The notes under the pieces: model-generated
The model's input: the letters and a program-made list of their open reading frames with translations, nothing else
Told to the model about the DNA's origin: nothing
Databases searched by the model: none
DNA from: Aphanomyces cochlioides
Lineage: Eukaryota; Oomycota; Saprolegniomycetes; Saprolegniales; Verrucalvaceae
Assembly: GCA_019828595.1 (NCBI GenBank)
Contig: JAHQRK010000009.1
Location: 1,736,001 to 1,800,000 of the forward strand
Direction of reading: 5' to 3'
Length of the DNA stretch: 64,000 bases
Translations under genes and position numbers: made by a program
Shown here: piece by piece, positions 9,675-21,826 of the stretch
Layout of the letters: the number at the start of each line of letters is the position of its first letter
How positions within the stretch are numbered: the first letter of the stretch is position 1

Positions 9675-12600
9675 CTACGGTTGTTGTTGCTGTTGTTGTT
9701 GCAAGAGTTGTTGCTTCTGTTGCTGCTGCTCCACCAGTCGACGGATTTCTGTGCATCGTGGCACCAGGCACTCGCCGATGGGTTTTGTACATTGCTTGGC
9801 ATGAGCGCTCAAAAGACCTACAATGCGCTTGCATAATTGGCACGGCCCAACCTTTCTTGCTTCGCATGTTGCACCATGCTTAAGCATCGCTCGCATTCTG
9901 TTGCAGTTGGTGTACGTGCAAGATTCACTCAGTTTACACAAACTGGCGTGCTCCAGTTGTACCAATAACTGAGGGTCAACGTTATGGATACGTTGTTGGT
10001 TCGCCCCTGGGGTGGCTTGTGCTGGTGTTGCTGCTGCTTGTGCACCTGGAGTGGCTGTAGGTGCTGAAGGAGCGGCAGGCGACGGCGCAGTAGCAGCGGC
10101 AGGAGGTTGTTGCACAGGAGCTGAGTGGGCAGGAGTGGTTTCGGGTTCAGGGGAGACATCTGGTTTGAATTTTTTGATTTGGTTGCCACCTTTGCCTTTG
10201 CCTCTCTTAGGACCAGGCCTCTTCTTTGCGTTTTTCTTGTTGTTGGCAGCAGAGGCTTCCAGCAAAGACGCTTCCATATTGTGCTGATCGATTTCAGCCG
10301 ACGTTTTGTGTTTGGGTTGAGGAATCGAAACGATCTGGAAGGCATGGAGGGGATGCTCGTGTTTGGTCTTCCCTCGGCAAGGCTCACACAAGTTGAAATT
10401 CAGGCAAATTGAGCAGTTCCATCGTTTCCCAGAGGTTAACGTGATACCGCACTTGTGGCAAGAAAACGTAAAGCCAGTCGTGCCTTGGTTGAATAAATGA
10501 TAGAGCACCATCATGGACGAGTGTTTGGAGCGACGGATTTGGTCAAATTGGCAATGATTGTTTTGGCAATACATGAGAAAAGCTTCGCGGGTGTCAAAAA
10601 TCTCGCATGGCATCAACTCATCTGTGTCTGGCTCCAATTCTTTCATCTCCGTTTCGCCTTCGAGGAGCAGCGAACTCGCAGAATAGGTCAAATTCAGCTC
10701 GTACTTCACTTCTTGGACATCTTGGGGGGAATAAGTGAAAGATGATGGGTCGCCGCTGGCCTGCACTGCTTCGTAAATAGCCTGAGCCTTCTTGGCTCCT
10801 TCCAAAGAGAGCGCCACACGCGATTGCAGAGTGTTCTTGCTCGATTCGTAGCATTGAGCACAATAGTAATGGTGATAATGGCGCGGCATCATAGACGACT
10901 TGATAGCAGCAGTTTTGGCTTTCTTCAGCGTCTCAATCACTTCATTGACACCGTCAGGTGGCGTGAGTGTTTTCAATGTCCAATAAGGACGGTTGATGAT
11001 ACTTGTGCCGCATTTGTGGCAGTGAGGATGCAAGTCGACGACGAAGAAGTCTTCCTTCTGCGGCTCCAAGATGGCTTTGAGTTTTTGCATGATCGGATCC
11101 GAATTGATTTCGCCCTTGTTCTTTGCTTGTTTGTTTGGCTGCCCTGCTAAATCCAAAGGTGCGGGATCTGTTGGCGGTGGCACTTCTTGAGCTTCTGGCT
11201 CAGTAGTATCGAGGGCTTTTCGATGTGTAGACTTGCTCGATGGTTTCGATTTTTCTTCGACTTGCTTGATCAAATCTTCGGCCAATCGAGGCCAATAATC
11301 CCCCTCAAAATATGGCAATTCGAGCGCAGTCTTCCGTTTCATGTAGTACTCTGCGTACAAATTGCTGATTGTATACACCAAGCCTTCTTTCTTCGCGCCT
11401 TGCAGTAGTTTACTGTACCAAGATCTCAAGCGAGCAGCCTTTGGAATTTTTTGGTTTTCAGGTTTGCAAAAGAAAATATAATCATCGCCCTTCAAAGGAG
11501 GACAAGACCATATATGAGCAGTGTGATAACCACGCATCTTGGCATCTTCTAAAAAGCCCACAATAACGTGCTGATGCATCAAAACACGGAACTTCTTAGG
11601 TTGAAAATACGCCACGGAGTCCAAGTAGGAGATGTAAACTCGTCCACGGTTTGGTTCTGCACAAGTGTCGCCGTATTCTTGGACGTACAACGTGAAAATA
11701 AGAACATCGACACCGTCAAGCTCTTGAAAGACGCAAATACAGCGTGAACGATACGTGAGCTCGAATTTATCTTTCTTCTCCTTCTTGACCACGCCTTTTT
11801 CTTCTGTCTTCACTTTCTTTACAGCTTCAGGGACACCATTTTTGCCACGTTTGACTGAATTTGAGTCCGTCGCTTTGGCAGTTTCCTTTGCGGCAAATTG
11901 CTTCGCCATACGTTGTTTGATTTGGACTTGTTTGTCGACACTCAAAACTTCTCGGATGGTAATTGCAAAAGAAGGAGGTGGCGTATTGCTCTTTGGGTGC
12001 AGGGCACTGCTACCATCAACCTCAATATTGCCAAGCGATCCCAATCGACTGAGTTCTTCCTGGTGAGCTTTAGCGAGAGCATCAACAACACGTTTCTCAA
12101 TGCGTTCAGCCATTCTCGTTTTCGGCAGACGTTTGGCTTGCAACGGATATTTTGACGAGGGCAATTGCCCAGCTTGTCGAGCCTTTATCGTACAAAAAGG
12201 GCACACAAATTGCTCTTGCTCGCCAGAAATTGCGTGGTTTCTCTCGTTGAAAAGACCACAGATCTGATGATACCACAATTTACAGGTATCACATGCCACC
12301 CAAGGTTCTTCAGCGACTTCACTGTTTTTTTTCTTGAGCAGCATTGCTTTTGTGAGTGGTGGATCACCAGCCGCAGCATTGGTCGATGCAGGGAGTAAAC
12401 TCATATCCAAAGGCCCATCCTTCATTTGCTTGAAGCAACTGGAACACCAGTGATATTCGCCACGAGGGTCACTATAGTAGTGCGTGTGTCGCCGAATACG
12501 ACCAGCACAAGGACCACTGCAAAATAGCATACAAGGGGCAAATTTAAAGGAGTCACCGCCACATAATTGACACATTTCTTCACGCCGTTGCTCACATCGG

Positions 12601-15459
12601 CTCTTCAATTCAGATTCGAGTTGGACTTTCAATTCGCTGAGATCCTTCTCAAACTTAGCCAGCAACTCTTTCGCCGCGATATTGAACTTGTGTGTGCTGC
12701 TGTTGTACGCAATGCAGTTTTCAAACGTCAAACGGACATCCGACGCAAACGATTCCACACTCACATAATGTTCGCTCTCCAATCGCTTTTTGATCGTACC
12801 CAAATCCATGGGGCACTTGATGACCTCCAAATAATCTGGAATATTCCACTGGACTGGATCGACAGGCGAGTTGAAAACCCAGCCATTTTCTGTTTCCATC
12901 AGGGACGTTAGGAGTGGCATCAGGCGGTTCTTGAGCTCAACTAGAGAAATGAGTCCGCAAAAGTTGAATCGTAGCGACTTGATATGCTCATCTAATTGGG
13001 CTTCTGTCATGGAATCGAGATACGAAATATCTTGCTCGTTGTTCATTGTACTTGTTGGAGAGCTTGCGGGCATAACCGTGGGGATTTTGAACTCGGGCTC
13101 CATTTTGATGGTTCCACCGAGGGTGGCTACAGCTGTAGCTGGCTTGACAGTGCCTTGCATTTTGCTTTGTTGTCTCTCTTTGGCCTTTTCCGCTTTCAGC
13201 TTTCGGATTTCTTTCTTCTCCTTGTCTGTGGGAGGTTTCTTTTGCAGAGCCTGCTGAGTTGGAACAGGCATGGCTGGAATTTCTTTTTTGATATTCAGTT
13301 TTGGCTCAGTTTTGACTCCAGATGGCTTAACTGCTGGCATGGGTGTAGGCATAGCTGTCAATGGAGTCTTCGGTTTGGCCTGTTTTGGTTTTGCTGGCGT
13401 TTTGACCGATGGTGGAATCGCTTGTGCAGCTAATTGAGGATCGGGCTTGACCATAGTTTGCTGAGTCAGCATGTTCATAGGCTTTGAGTCAGGCTGCGCT
13501 GGAACTGGTTGGCCAACGACAGGTTGTGTGGGCATAGCTATGGGCACAGTTGTCATTTGGCGAATCAAAATCTTCACTTCATTCGAGCATGATTGAGCGA
13601 CTGTCAGTAATTCTTGCGGGTTGTTCTTGGTCGAATCGATAATCTTGATTGCATGCCGAACTGGTACACATACACCGCAATCCGGCTTCTGGCATTGCTT
13701 AAAGTGTGACAATACATAGCGAGAGCTGATACAGTGGTCAGTCGTGCACTGAGATTGACGGCATTCGCAAATATGCTTCCATAATATCTTCATATCGACG
13801 CAATATGTCATCGGACATACAGAAAGAGTGCAAGTGCTGGCATGGCGAAGCATACATAATCGATCTTGTTGACGTCGAAGAACATAAGCTTGACTTGCTG
13901 GATTTTGTGTTCGAATGGCGCTGCATACATAACATTGCATGTCCCGGCATTTGCGATAATGAGACAGCAACTGCCGGGTTGATTTACATCCAATCGTGGT
14001 ACATTCAGCGTCTGAGCAGTTGGAGACGTGAGTCAAGAGTACCTTGACCTTCGCACAAAAGCCTTCCTCACACGGGTTATTTTGACACGTTCGCGCATGC
14101 TTGAGCTGAATTAATCGCTTTCGGAACTCTTCCCGCCGTTGTTTTGGCGTCACTTCTGGAATCGCACCAGCACCAGGCATGGCTGGATTGGGCGTCGTCG
14201 TTGTGGGTAATGAGGTGCCAGGTGGAATCGACGTGGTGGGCGCTGCAGCAGAATTCATCTTGGCGGCGGCATTCAGCTGCATTTGATGCTGCAACTGCTG
14301 GATTTGTTGGAGCTTTTGCAATTGAAGTTGTTGCATCTGCATTTGCTGGATTTGTTGCAACTGGAGCTGTGGATTTAAATACGGTGCCGACGCATTGACA
14401 TTGAGAAGGTTCAAGTTCATGCCGTACGGGACACGATTTTGCATCATTCCCATAGGCATGGACATGTTCATTGGCATGTTCAGTGGCATATTCGTGGTTG
14501 TTGTTGAGACTGATGCTTCGAGCTCGGATGTAGGCATTTCCAAAGGCTGGTCGCTGATGCCACTGGCCATTTCATCGGCTTCTCGTTCCAATTCCTCTAA
14601 GATATTCGTGCTCGGCGTTGGTGCTGCGGCTGCGGCTGGTTGAGGCTGTGCTTTGCTCAGTAGTTGCATTTGAGCTTGAAATTGAGCTTGCTGGAGCTGC
14701 AGTTGGTTTTGCATCGCTTGAGTCTGTGCGGCCTTCATTTGTGCTGCTTGAGCTACCGCGACTGCAGGGGACACGGCAGAAGGTGTTTGTTTTGCGATAG
14801 CAGTCGCAGGTGTTGAAGTTGAAGTCGTTGTTGTATTTGCTGGGGTGGCAACTGAATTTGTTACTGGAGTTGGGGTTGCTGCTGCTGCGGGCGTCGCTGG
14901 AGTTGTAGCTGCAGGGGTCCCCGCAGTTGTTGCATTTGTAGCTTCGGCAGTGGCAGATGCATTTGCCGCCGTTTGAAGTTGTTGCTGCTGGGCTTGTTGT
15001 TGCCGCCGTCTTGAATTATCCAGTGCTCGCTGTAGGCGTACTTTTAGCGTAGTCAAGTTACTATATTCTTCTTTCGACGACGAATTCATGTACAAAGTGT
15101 GTTCCAAGCGCCGAGCAATTTCGCGCGGATTGTAATTGCTCGTAACTGGCCGGTTCGCGCTTTTCATAATCAAGCTCAATCTACAGTTCCTGTAAGACCC
15201 ATCGTTTGCGGTAGTTGAGAGATTACATGATCCGTGCAATGTGCTGACGGGCTGCTCGATCATTTTCTTTGTTCCGCCATTCCTCGCCTGACGCATTTGC
15301 AGTCGGAGCTTCAGATTTGTCTGTGTTTTCATCCATTTCTGTGGTTGCACCAGAGGCTCCAACAGTAGTGGCATTGGCAAGATTGGGAGCTTGTTGTAGC
15401 CCGGTGTTAATAAGTTGCTGAGAAATAGCCGTGTAAAATCGCGCAAATTGGCAAAGCAC
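9675..15459 (-). CDS. CBP/p300-type histone acetyltransferase
   Basis: This is a transcriptional co-activator that acetylates histones. Minus-strand exons are 15227 to about 15459 and 9675-15189, with a 37-nt intron (15190-15226, GTAATC..TTACAG) that joins a KIX-like N-terminus (EEWRNKENDRAARQHIARIM then PREIARRLEHTLY). The first exon's ATG is not resolved: an in-frame stop lies just upstream of 15459 and another 5' exon is likely. Domains in order by position: Gln-rich tracts (14250-15010), TAZ-type Cys/His block (14150-13890), second such block (13860-13640), bromodomain (about 12860-12640, PMDLGTIKKRLESEHY), RING/PHD (12575-12185), KAT11 acetyltransferase (11755-11380, with YLDSVAYFQPKKFR, HIWSCPPLKGDDYIF, RSWYSKLL), ZZ finger (10480-10330) and TAZ2 (9970-9740), then a poly-Gln tail. 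The acetyl-CoA and catalytic-loop residues W, Y and WY of p300 are conserved. Confidence 0.95.
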
Positions 15460-16732
15460 CTACTGTGTTCATGTGTTGGAAGGAGCTTGTCGTAGCAATG
15501 TTAAACGATTGATTGTGCTTGGACAATGTTTCTCTACACACGCAGACACTTTAGCACATTCCGTCGACGCAATCGAGCTTTAGCAGACACAACATGCAAA
15601 AAAGACGCGTGTCCTTTCCCAAGATCGGATCAACAGCGACGAGACTGTCGATCCTGGCATTGGGAACAAAGGTAGAATAGCAAATGGACATGTACCTCAG
15701 TATTGTACTGCTTGTCGTATCGTCAATTGGACTCGTGGCTTCAAGACTTTGAAGGGGATTTCCACTGGCGACGTGATGGAAGGTCGACTTGTAAAACGCA
15801 AAAAAACTTGATACAGGCTTGGAATCGAAGCGCGCTTCGAAGAGTTCCTGCTCCTTGAGGTGCGGACCTTAAGTTTAGTCAGCATCGTGCAACTTTGCGC
15901 ATGACGTTACCGAGTTGGAGGCGGGCGAAGTAAGCGGTGGCTCTCCTTCCCAGGTAATACTCGAGTTTTTGGTCAAAAAACCCCACAGGCCAAATACCAA
16001 AATGAAACGACCCCCTCGTTTATTTATCATTTAATTGGTAAAAAATAATGAAATTCTTTGCTCGGATTTGCCAAAATCCAATACAAATTGAAATTCATTG
16101 GTCATTAAGTCGAATATTTTAAATGCCGCCTTGGACTTTCGCTAACATTTCTCGCAGGGACATCTCCGTGGCATGGTCATCTCGTACAATGATCCTTCTC
16201 TCGATACAAATCAAGCTACGAAGAGGTAGATATGCGTACGATGTCGATATTCTATATCAAAGCGTATATTCATTTTTGCTCTGGCTCTTTTCATCCACCG
16301 AGAGAATACCATGATAAGCCATATGGGGTCCTAATGACTTGAGAATGACTTCATCTTTAGCCCTTGCTGTCATTTAATTAACTCAAGCATGGAAAGCTCC
16401 ATGAATATCAATAGTATTCTGATCTTTTCCTCTGCTTTAAAGCTTGAAACCCTGGAGAAAGCACAATCCTGGGAGATTCCCCCTAATACACAAAAATGAC
16501 CTCACGAGCATTGATTTTTATGCTGATTTTGCTTCTAACAAGCGGGTGGAACTTAAGGCAACGTGTGAGGTAGATCGTGAGCAAACTAAGAGAAGCATGA
16601 GCTGCAAACCATCAACGGAGGGCAACCTTCCAAGAGAAGAGTTCATATCATTGAATGTTGAAGGTACTGTACGTATTTTAAATTAAAGAGTCATAGAGTA
16701 TTATGTTATAAGGGAGGTATCTGACGGAAATC
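15460..16732. other. Intergenic, divergent promoter region
   Basis: These 1.27 kb lie between the divergent CBP homologue and ribophorin II genes. They may contain the missing first exon of the CBP homologue on the minus strand. AT-rich stretches lie near 16010-16120. No convincing ORF, RNA gene or transposon end was found. Confidence 0.4.
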
Positions 16733-17863
16733 ATGGCATGCCGATGGATGCTAGGTCTTCTACTCTTGGTGGCTCTAGTGGCTGCTGCGATTGAGCTCGA
16801 GAACCCCGTGAATCGAGGAGACCAAGAAGTTCGTTTTGTCATCACTGGTGCTGCAAAACCCGTCCTGAAGACTCTTAAGAATGGAGCTCTTAAGGTTATT
16901 GCCAGTGACGTCGCCTTGGCCCCAGAAAAAGACGGCAAGCATTCGTTCACGTTAGAAGCTGAGAAAGCCATACCTGGCCTGTACATTATCCACATTGAAG
17001 ACGGCGAGGCAAGCAAAGCCATGCATGCAAGTTTGACCACAAGTGTGGCTTTTGAGCGAGTTGTGATTCAAGGCGAGGATGTGGAACCGAAACTTATCAA
17101 TATTGCACCTCTCGCGTCTGGAGAACTCTTCTCCATCGAAGTATCATTGAGAGACTTGTCGGGCAAACGGTCTTATGCGACTCATCAAGCTTTTCTCCAT
17201 TTCACGCACGAGGAGACACACAAAGACACGACATTTGCATTGGCTCCATCAACCGACAAGACTTCAATGCGTGCTGCCATTCCAATTGACGGCCGCACCT
17301 TCTCCTATCTCTCTGGGCGATATGCCCTTCACTTGATTGTCGGAGATATCATCTTTGAGGTAATTCGTCTCTATATTGCTGCTCTATCCTTCCCTGTGTA
17401 GAATGCCCTTGAATGGAAAATTGGCACAGTCATGCTGACTTTGGAGGCGCCACCAAGTGAATCTCCATTGCCTCTTTATACAAAACCTCTCCTTCATGAA
17501 AGTGATGTGGCTTTGGCAGCTCTTCCTGAGATTACGCACGTCATGCGTCCACCACCTTCTCGACCGCCCAAGCTTGTCTCCTTCGTCTTTACTGCCTTGG
17601 TGATTGCTCCTCTCTTGGGCTTTGTCGGCTTTGTCTTTTTGCACGGGATTAAAATATCCAAATTTCCTTCGGGACTTGGAGCCGTGTGGTCCATTGCATT
17701 TCTTGCAACGATTGCCGCAACGTTTGGGCTCTTCGCGCTCTACTGGCTTCAGCTTACGATGTTCTCAACTCTCTACTATTTGGCCGGCCTCGCACCTTTG
17801 ACTGTCCTTTGTGGTCACTACGCTCTCCGCTCGCTTGTAGTAGTGAAGTCAAAGGTGGACTAA
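16733..17863 (+). CDS. Ribophorin II / Swp1 subunit of oligosaccharyltransferase
   Basis: There are two exons, 16733-17359 and 17402-17863, separated by a 42-nt intron (GTAATTCG..TGTGTAG), giving 362 residues. A signal peptide (WMLGLLLLVALVAAAIELE) leads into a luminal beta-rich region. The C-terminus has three hydrophobic segments (SFVFTALVIAPLLGFVGFVF, AVWSIAFLATIAATFGLFAL and the last 40 residues), which is the ribophorin II topology, including the NALEWKIGTVML and HVMRPPPSRPP region before the first membrane span. The protein is a non-catalytic subunit of the ER complex that transfers N-glycans to nascent proteins. It is shorter than human RPN2 (about 630) and closer to yeast Swp1 (286). 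The gene converges on the Prp40 gene, with 23 bp between stops. Confidence 0.85.
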
Positions 17864-17886
17864 GTGACCAGAATATCATTCCATAA

Positions 17887-19878
17887 TTAGTCTTCGCTAC
17901 TGGAACGACTACTTCGCTTCGATTTCTTCTTGGAGCTTTTCTTAGCTTTCTTACTTTTTTTGCGCTCCTTCGACTCCGACCGAGATGTCTTGCGTCTCTT
18001 CTTGTGATGTGACGACGATCGCGACCGTCCGCGCTCATCTTTTCGTTCTAAATAGGTTTGAGCTGATGTGTATAACGTTATGACATACCATTAGCTTCGG
18101 CGGCTTTGCGGGTTTTTGAAAGCGATTCCATCTTCTTTTGAAGCGTCTGCATGTACTGTTGAAAAGCGACTTCAGCGCCATCGTCTAATGCACGATACGC
18201 ACTTCGGTGTTGAATTTCAGCGCGGGCTTGCTCCCAGGTTGTCGACAAATGATCTGACCGAAAGTAATACTCCATGAGCATTTCTTCAAACGCTTCGACC
18301 TTCTTCAATCGGTCGCTCTCGACACTATTGACAAATATAAGTACATGAGTCAATTTTCAATGGCTTTTTACCGCTTATATCGCTCGAGTTCTCGCGCGTG
18401 TGTCAACTCAAACCATTCAATCACACTTGGCGGCAAAGTTGCTTCGTCTATCAGCGCGGTTAAGATTTTTTTGCGGGAGCTGCTCTCGTCTTCGTTGCGG
18501 AGAAGGCGCTCGACGTCTTTGTGAATATGCTGCACAAACGATTGCCGAGTGGAATTATACTTCATCACAAATTCTGATGCATCGATCACCTGTTTGAGGA
18601 CAAACCTATAAAAACATCCCGCTCAATCAATAGTGCAGGATAGCAGATAACTTACTTTTCCTCACGCAAAGCATCATGAAGCCGGTCCATGAGAGTTTCA
18701 AAGATATCGCGTGGCAAGCTACTATTGATTTTCTTGAGGCCACAGTATGTCGGATTGGCTTCGAAGCCAGACCAACAATCGCGCCAACGCGATGCTGTTG
18801 TCAACCTCTTTGCGTCAATCTATGACGAATTAATCTTCGAGCCCCACGAAGATCTCACCTCTTCTTGCAAAAAGGTTTTGAAGGCAGCGGCGAGTTGATC
18901 TTCACGTTCCCGTAATCGCTTGCGCTCTTCAAACTTTTTCGATTCTTCGTCACGGCGTAGGTCGTTAATGTAGATTTCAAACCAATCTTGCACGTCCATT
19001 CGATGTAAATCCATCTTCTTGACTATTTCTTTCTCAAGAAGGGCGTCTCGAACTTCGTGGAAACGTGTCGAGGCTGTGATCGTGAGTCCATAATGCTCTG
19101 GGTCGCGCAAAAATGCAAGGAAGGCACGCCGCTGATTATCTTTCTGCTGCCGTCGGAATTCACGTTCGTTTCGTGCCAAGTCTGTAATATACGTTGAAAA
19201 GAGATCACGGCGTTCGGTGTCATCTTCTACATCTTTCCATCGTTCATCAGAAGTCAACCCCATGCTCTCATCTAGTAGATCAGCCCATCGAGTGGAAGGG
19301 GTGATCTTATCATTGCCTGCAAGCAGTTTAAGAAAGTTTTCTCTTGCTGTCTTCTGTCTGCGACGCTTTGCAACGTTTAATTCATTTGCAAGCTGTGTTG
19401 TGAACTCTGCAAACGCTTGTTTCTTCTCACCAGCAGTTGGAAGTGCTTTCCATGCAGGTTTGTCGATAATGAGTTTCATCGCCTCGTTCCATTTCATTTT
19501 TGGCGTGATGTCCGAGGTACGCAGCATGTCTTTGAACGCTGCGACTTGTTCTTTCTTGGTCATTTTCTTGTACTTTTCTTCATCGTCTTCTTTCTCGGTT
19601 GTTTCTGGCGCCGAGTCGACAGGCGCCGACTCTTTGGGTTTTGGAGACGCAGTCTTTTGTGTCGGGTCAAACAGCTTTTTCACTTCAGCGCGTGCTTTTT
19701 CCACACGGAATTGTTCAGGCGCCTCCCAAACAGTTTCTTTCGTAACATGGTTGTGATAATAAGGCTTGCCGCTCTCGTCATCGATATATTCTGTCCAATT
19801 GCCATACTGTACAGGCTGAGGCGGTGGCGTTTGTGGGGCGAGCTGTTGTTGTGTGGTTGGGTTATATGGAAGAGACAT
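17887..19878 (-). CDS. Prp40-like U1 snRNP splicing factor (WW and FF domains)
   Basis: There are five exons on the minus strand: 18859-19878, 18656-18819, 18372-18605, 18089-18324 and 17887-18047. The introns are 39, 50, 47 and 41 nt, and all phases fit, giving 604 residues. One WW domain lies near residue 30-60 (NWTEYIDDESGKPYYHNH..TVWEAPEQF). Successive FF domains follow (AFKDMLRTSDITPKMKWNEA; NFLKLLAGNDKITPSTRWAD; AFLAFLRDPEHYGLTITAS; one built across exon 2 starting IDAKRLTTASRWRDCW; one in exons 3-4). The last exon is a Lys/Arg/Ser-rich tail ending SRSSSED. Prp40 bridges the 5' splice site and branch-point factors. Yeast and human Prp40 carry two WW domains and only one is seen here. 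The ATG at 19876-19878 is the first in frame. Confidence 0.93.
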
Positions 19879-20533
19879 CGGTAGGATCACCTGGACAGAC
19901 GCGCGCGCTCTTTGGATCTCTCACACAATCGATTCCTGCACCTCTCATCACCATACATCCCAGAAAGTACGATCATTAACCAATCATAATTGGTTATTCG
20001 AGAAAATCCGATTCGAACATTCAAGAAAAGGTTCATCCAAAGTTTCGCGCCATTTTCAAGTTTGATAAGTTTCCATCAAACCTCGATTCCATCACTTGGT
20101 TGATGGACAAGTGGCAAGCCTCATGATGCAAATATTACCATCGTGGATAGCAAATATGCAGCTATTTCCAGATTCGTGGCGATTCCATCCATGGTCGAGT
20201 TTGATGTCATTGCAAGCAAGGTTCTTCCAGCAGAGAAAATCTGGCAATTGAGAGGGGAAATGATCACCTGGAAGGGGCAGCAAACATTTCCCAAAGATCA
20301 AACCTGTGTTGACTGAATAGATCTGTGAAATTTGGGTGAGTGATTAGATTGCAAGGCTAGATCTCAAGCAATTTGAACTAGAACTGTTGCGGAGGATTAA
20401 GCATGTAGCACAGAGTGTCTTGAAAGACCTCGTTCCATACGTTCGAGCTACTTCGTGCATCCTTGATGCGCTCTTTTTGCGAACATGAAACGTTAAAACA
20501 ATCGGTTTCAACTGCCACTCATCACAATCAAAC
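19879..20533. other. Divergent intergenic region (Prp40 / YiiX-like gene)
   Basis: These 655 bp separate two divergently transcribed genes and probably contain both promoters. An inverted similarity between TTTCCATCAAACCTCG (about 20068) and CATCCATGGTCGAGTTTGA (about 20186) was noted but is weak. No coding or RNA feature was recognised. Confidence 0.4.
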
Positions 20534-21771
20534 ATGGGAAATACAGTCAGTGGTTGCTTCACTCATACAGGGACAGCGCTGCCTCCTGCATCTCCTGGTA
20601 GTTCCCAGATGACTCTACAAGAACTTCAAGAAGTATGTGTTGATGGAGACCTCATTTTCTGCCGTGAGTCTGTGTACAATGCCAACATGATGATCAATAT
20701 CAATCCTGTCATGGTCAACGGTGTTAACGCAGCGTCGATTGCTGGCAACTACTCCACAAAGCGCCGAGGCTTACCAGGTACAATCAAACTACAGTGCTGC
20801 AGTAATTATCATGACATCGATAGCCTGGACTTCGTACAACGATCAACCTAATAAGCTATTGACCCCAACAATCCTAGATGTGGACTGCTCGTTCGGCACG
20901 ATGCCAGTCTATACGTGCTTGAGGCATCACGAGATTCCATACGCCTAACATCTCTCGAGTCTAAAATCAAAACACTCAAAACCTCACCTGCAAACAAAGT
21001 ACGTTGACTCACTCGATCGTCACTACCATGTGTAGTACGCGGTCCGACGACTCAAGCACCCAAACGACGAGATCCTTCCAGCTTTGCAGAACACACTGAA
21101 TCGAATTCGAAGCATCACTCCCATCACATGGGTCCAAGCCAAGGCATGTACTGATCCTGAGCTTTCCCAAATCTTCCAAAGACTCTTCTTCTTGCTTCGA
21201 AGCAACATAGTTGCCCTCACACCTCCTGAAATCGACATGGTGCGATATGCATTCAATAAACATGACGCTGAGTGCCTGGGGTGGTAAGAGGCGCTTATGT
21301 TTCTTGCGTCTTACTATGTTCAGGCTGTTTATTGACGACTTGGAAAAAGTTGGCCATGAACTCGACGATATGGAACTCTTCAAGAATGTGCCCACATGGC
21401 TGGATGAAGTTCATAAGACACTCACTGTGGACGCAGGCTCGAAATTCACTGCAGATGACCTCATAGCTGCTGTGCGGACAATTCCTCGTCGACATATTTC
21501 CCCGGAGTATGACATTGCCCTTCATACCAGCGCGGCACTTGTTGCATCTATTTACGACTCTGTCGAGTTACTATCCGACGATTTGACTACAAAGCCACTC
21601 GTGCCTGCAGTATTCGACGAGTCTAGCGGGCCTGACAGTGTATTACTTCGTCCTGAACGAGGAGATCTTGGGAAGACCATTTACCTCGTGGCAAGTCAAG
21701 ATTCCTACAAATCTCATGAGCACGTCACGTGGTTTCAATTGTTTCAGTCATGGCAGCACCAAGCAACGTAA
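20534..21771 (+). CDS. YiiX/C92-like permuted papain-fold protein, N-myristoylation signal
   Basis: The proposed exons are 20534-20663, 20803-20833, 20878-20998, 21036-21283 and 21324-21771, for 325 residues with total length divisible by three. The first intron's acceptor is the least certain part. The start MGNTVSGCF is a typical N-myristoylation plus palmitoylation signal, so membrane attachment is likely. The GDLIFC motif, a W-T-x-C-G-L-L-V-R segment, LYVLEASRDSIRL and YAVRRL follow the pattern of YiiX/YaeF-type permuted papain-like enzymes. In that family a His usually precedes the GL(L/V)VR motif, and here the spliced reading gives Ser-Cys, so catalysis may be lost or the splice model may be wrong. 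The C-terminal 200 residues are helical with no recognised motif. The gene converges on the next gene with 55 bp between them. Confidence 0.6.
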
Positions 21772-21826
21772 ATCACAAGCTTTCATCTCATATTAAATAT
21801 AACCTCCGAGCCCAACTTATCAAAGA

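Noticed and set aside
10012..14800. Plus-strand open frames across the CBP homologue
   Set aside because: They are antisense to well-supported domains and show no family similarity or start context.
15223..15459. Leftmost codons of the long minus-strand frame (15446 downward) as the CBP N-terminus
   Set aside because: Neither frame starts with ATG, and the KIX-like sequence is continuous only if the 37-nt intron 15190-15226 joins the other frame.
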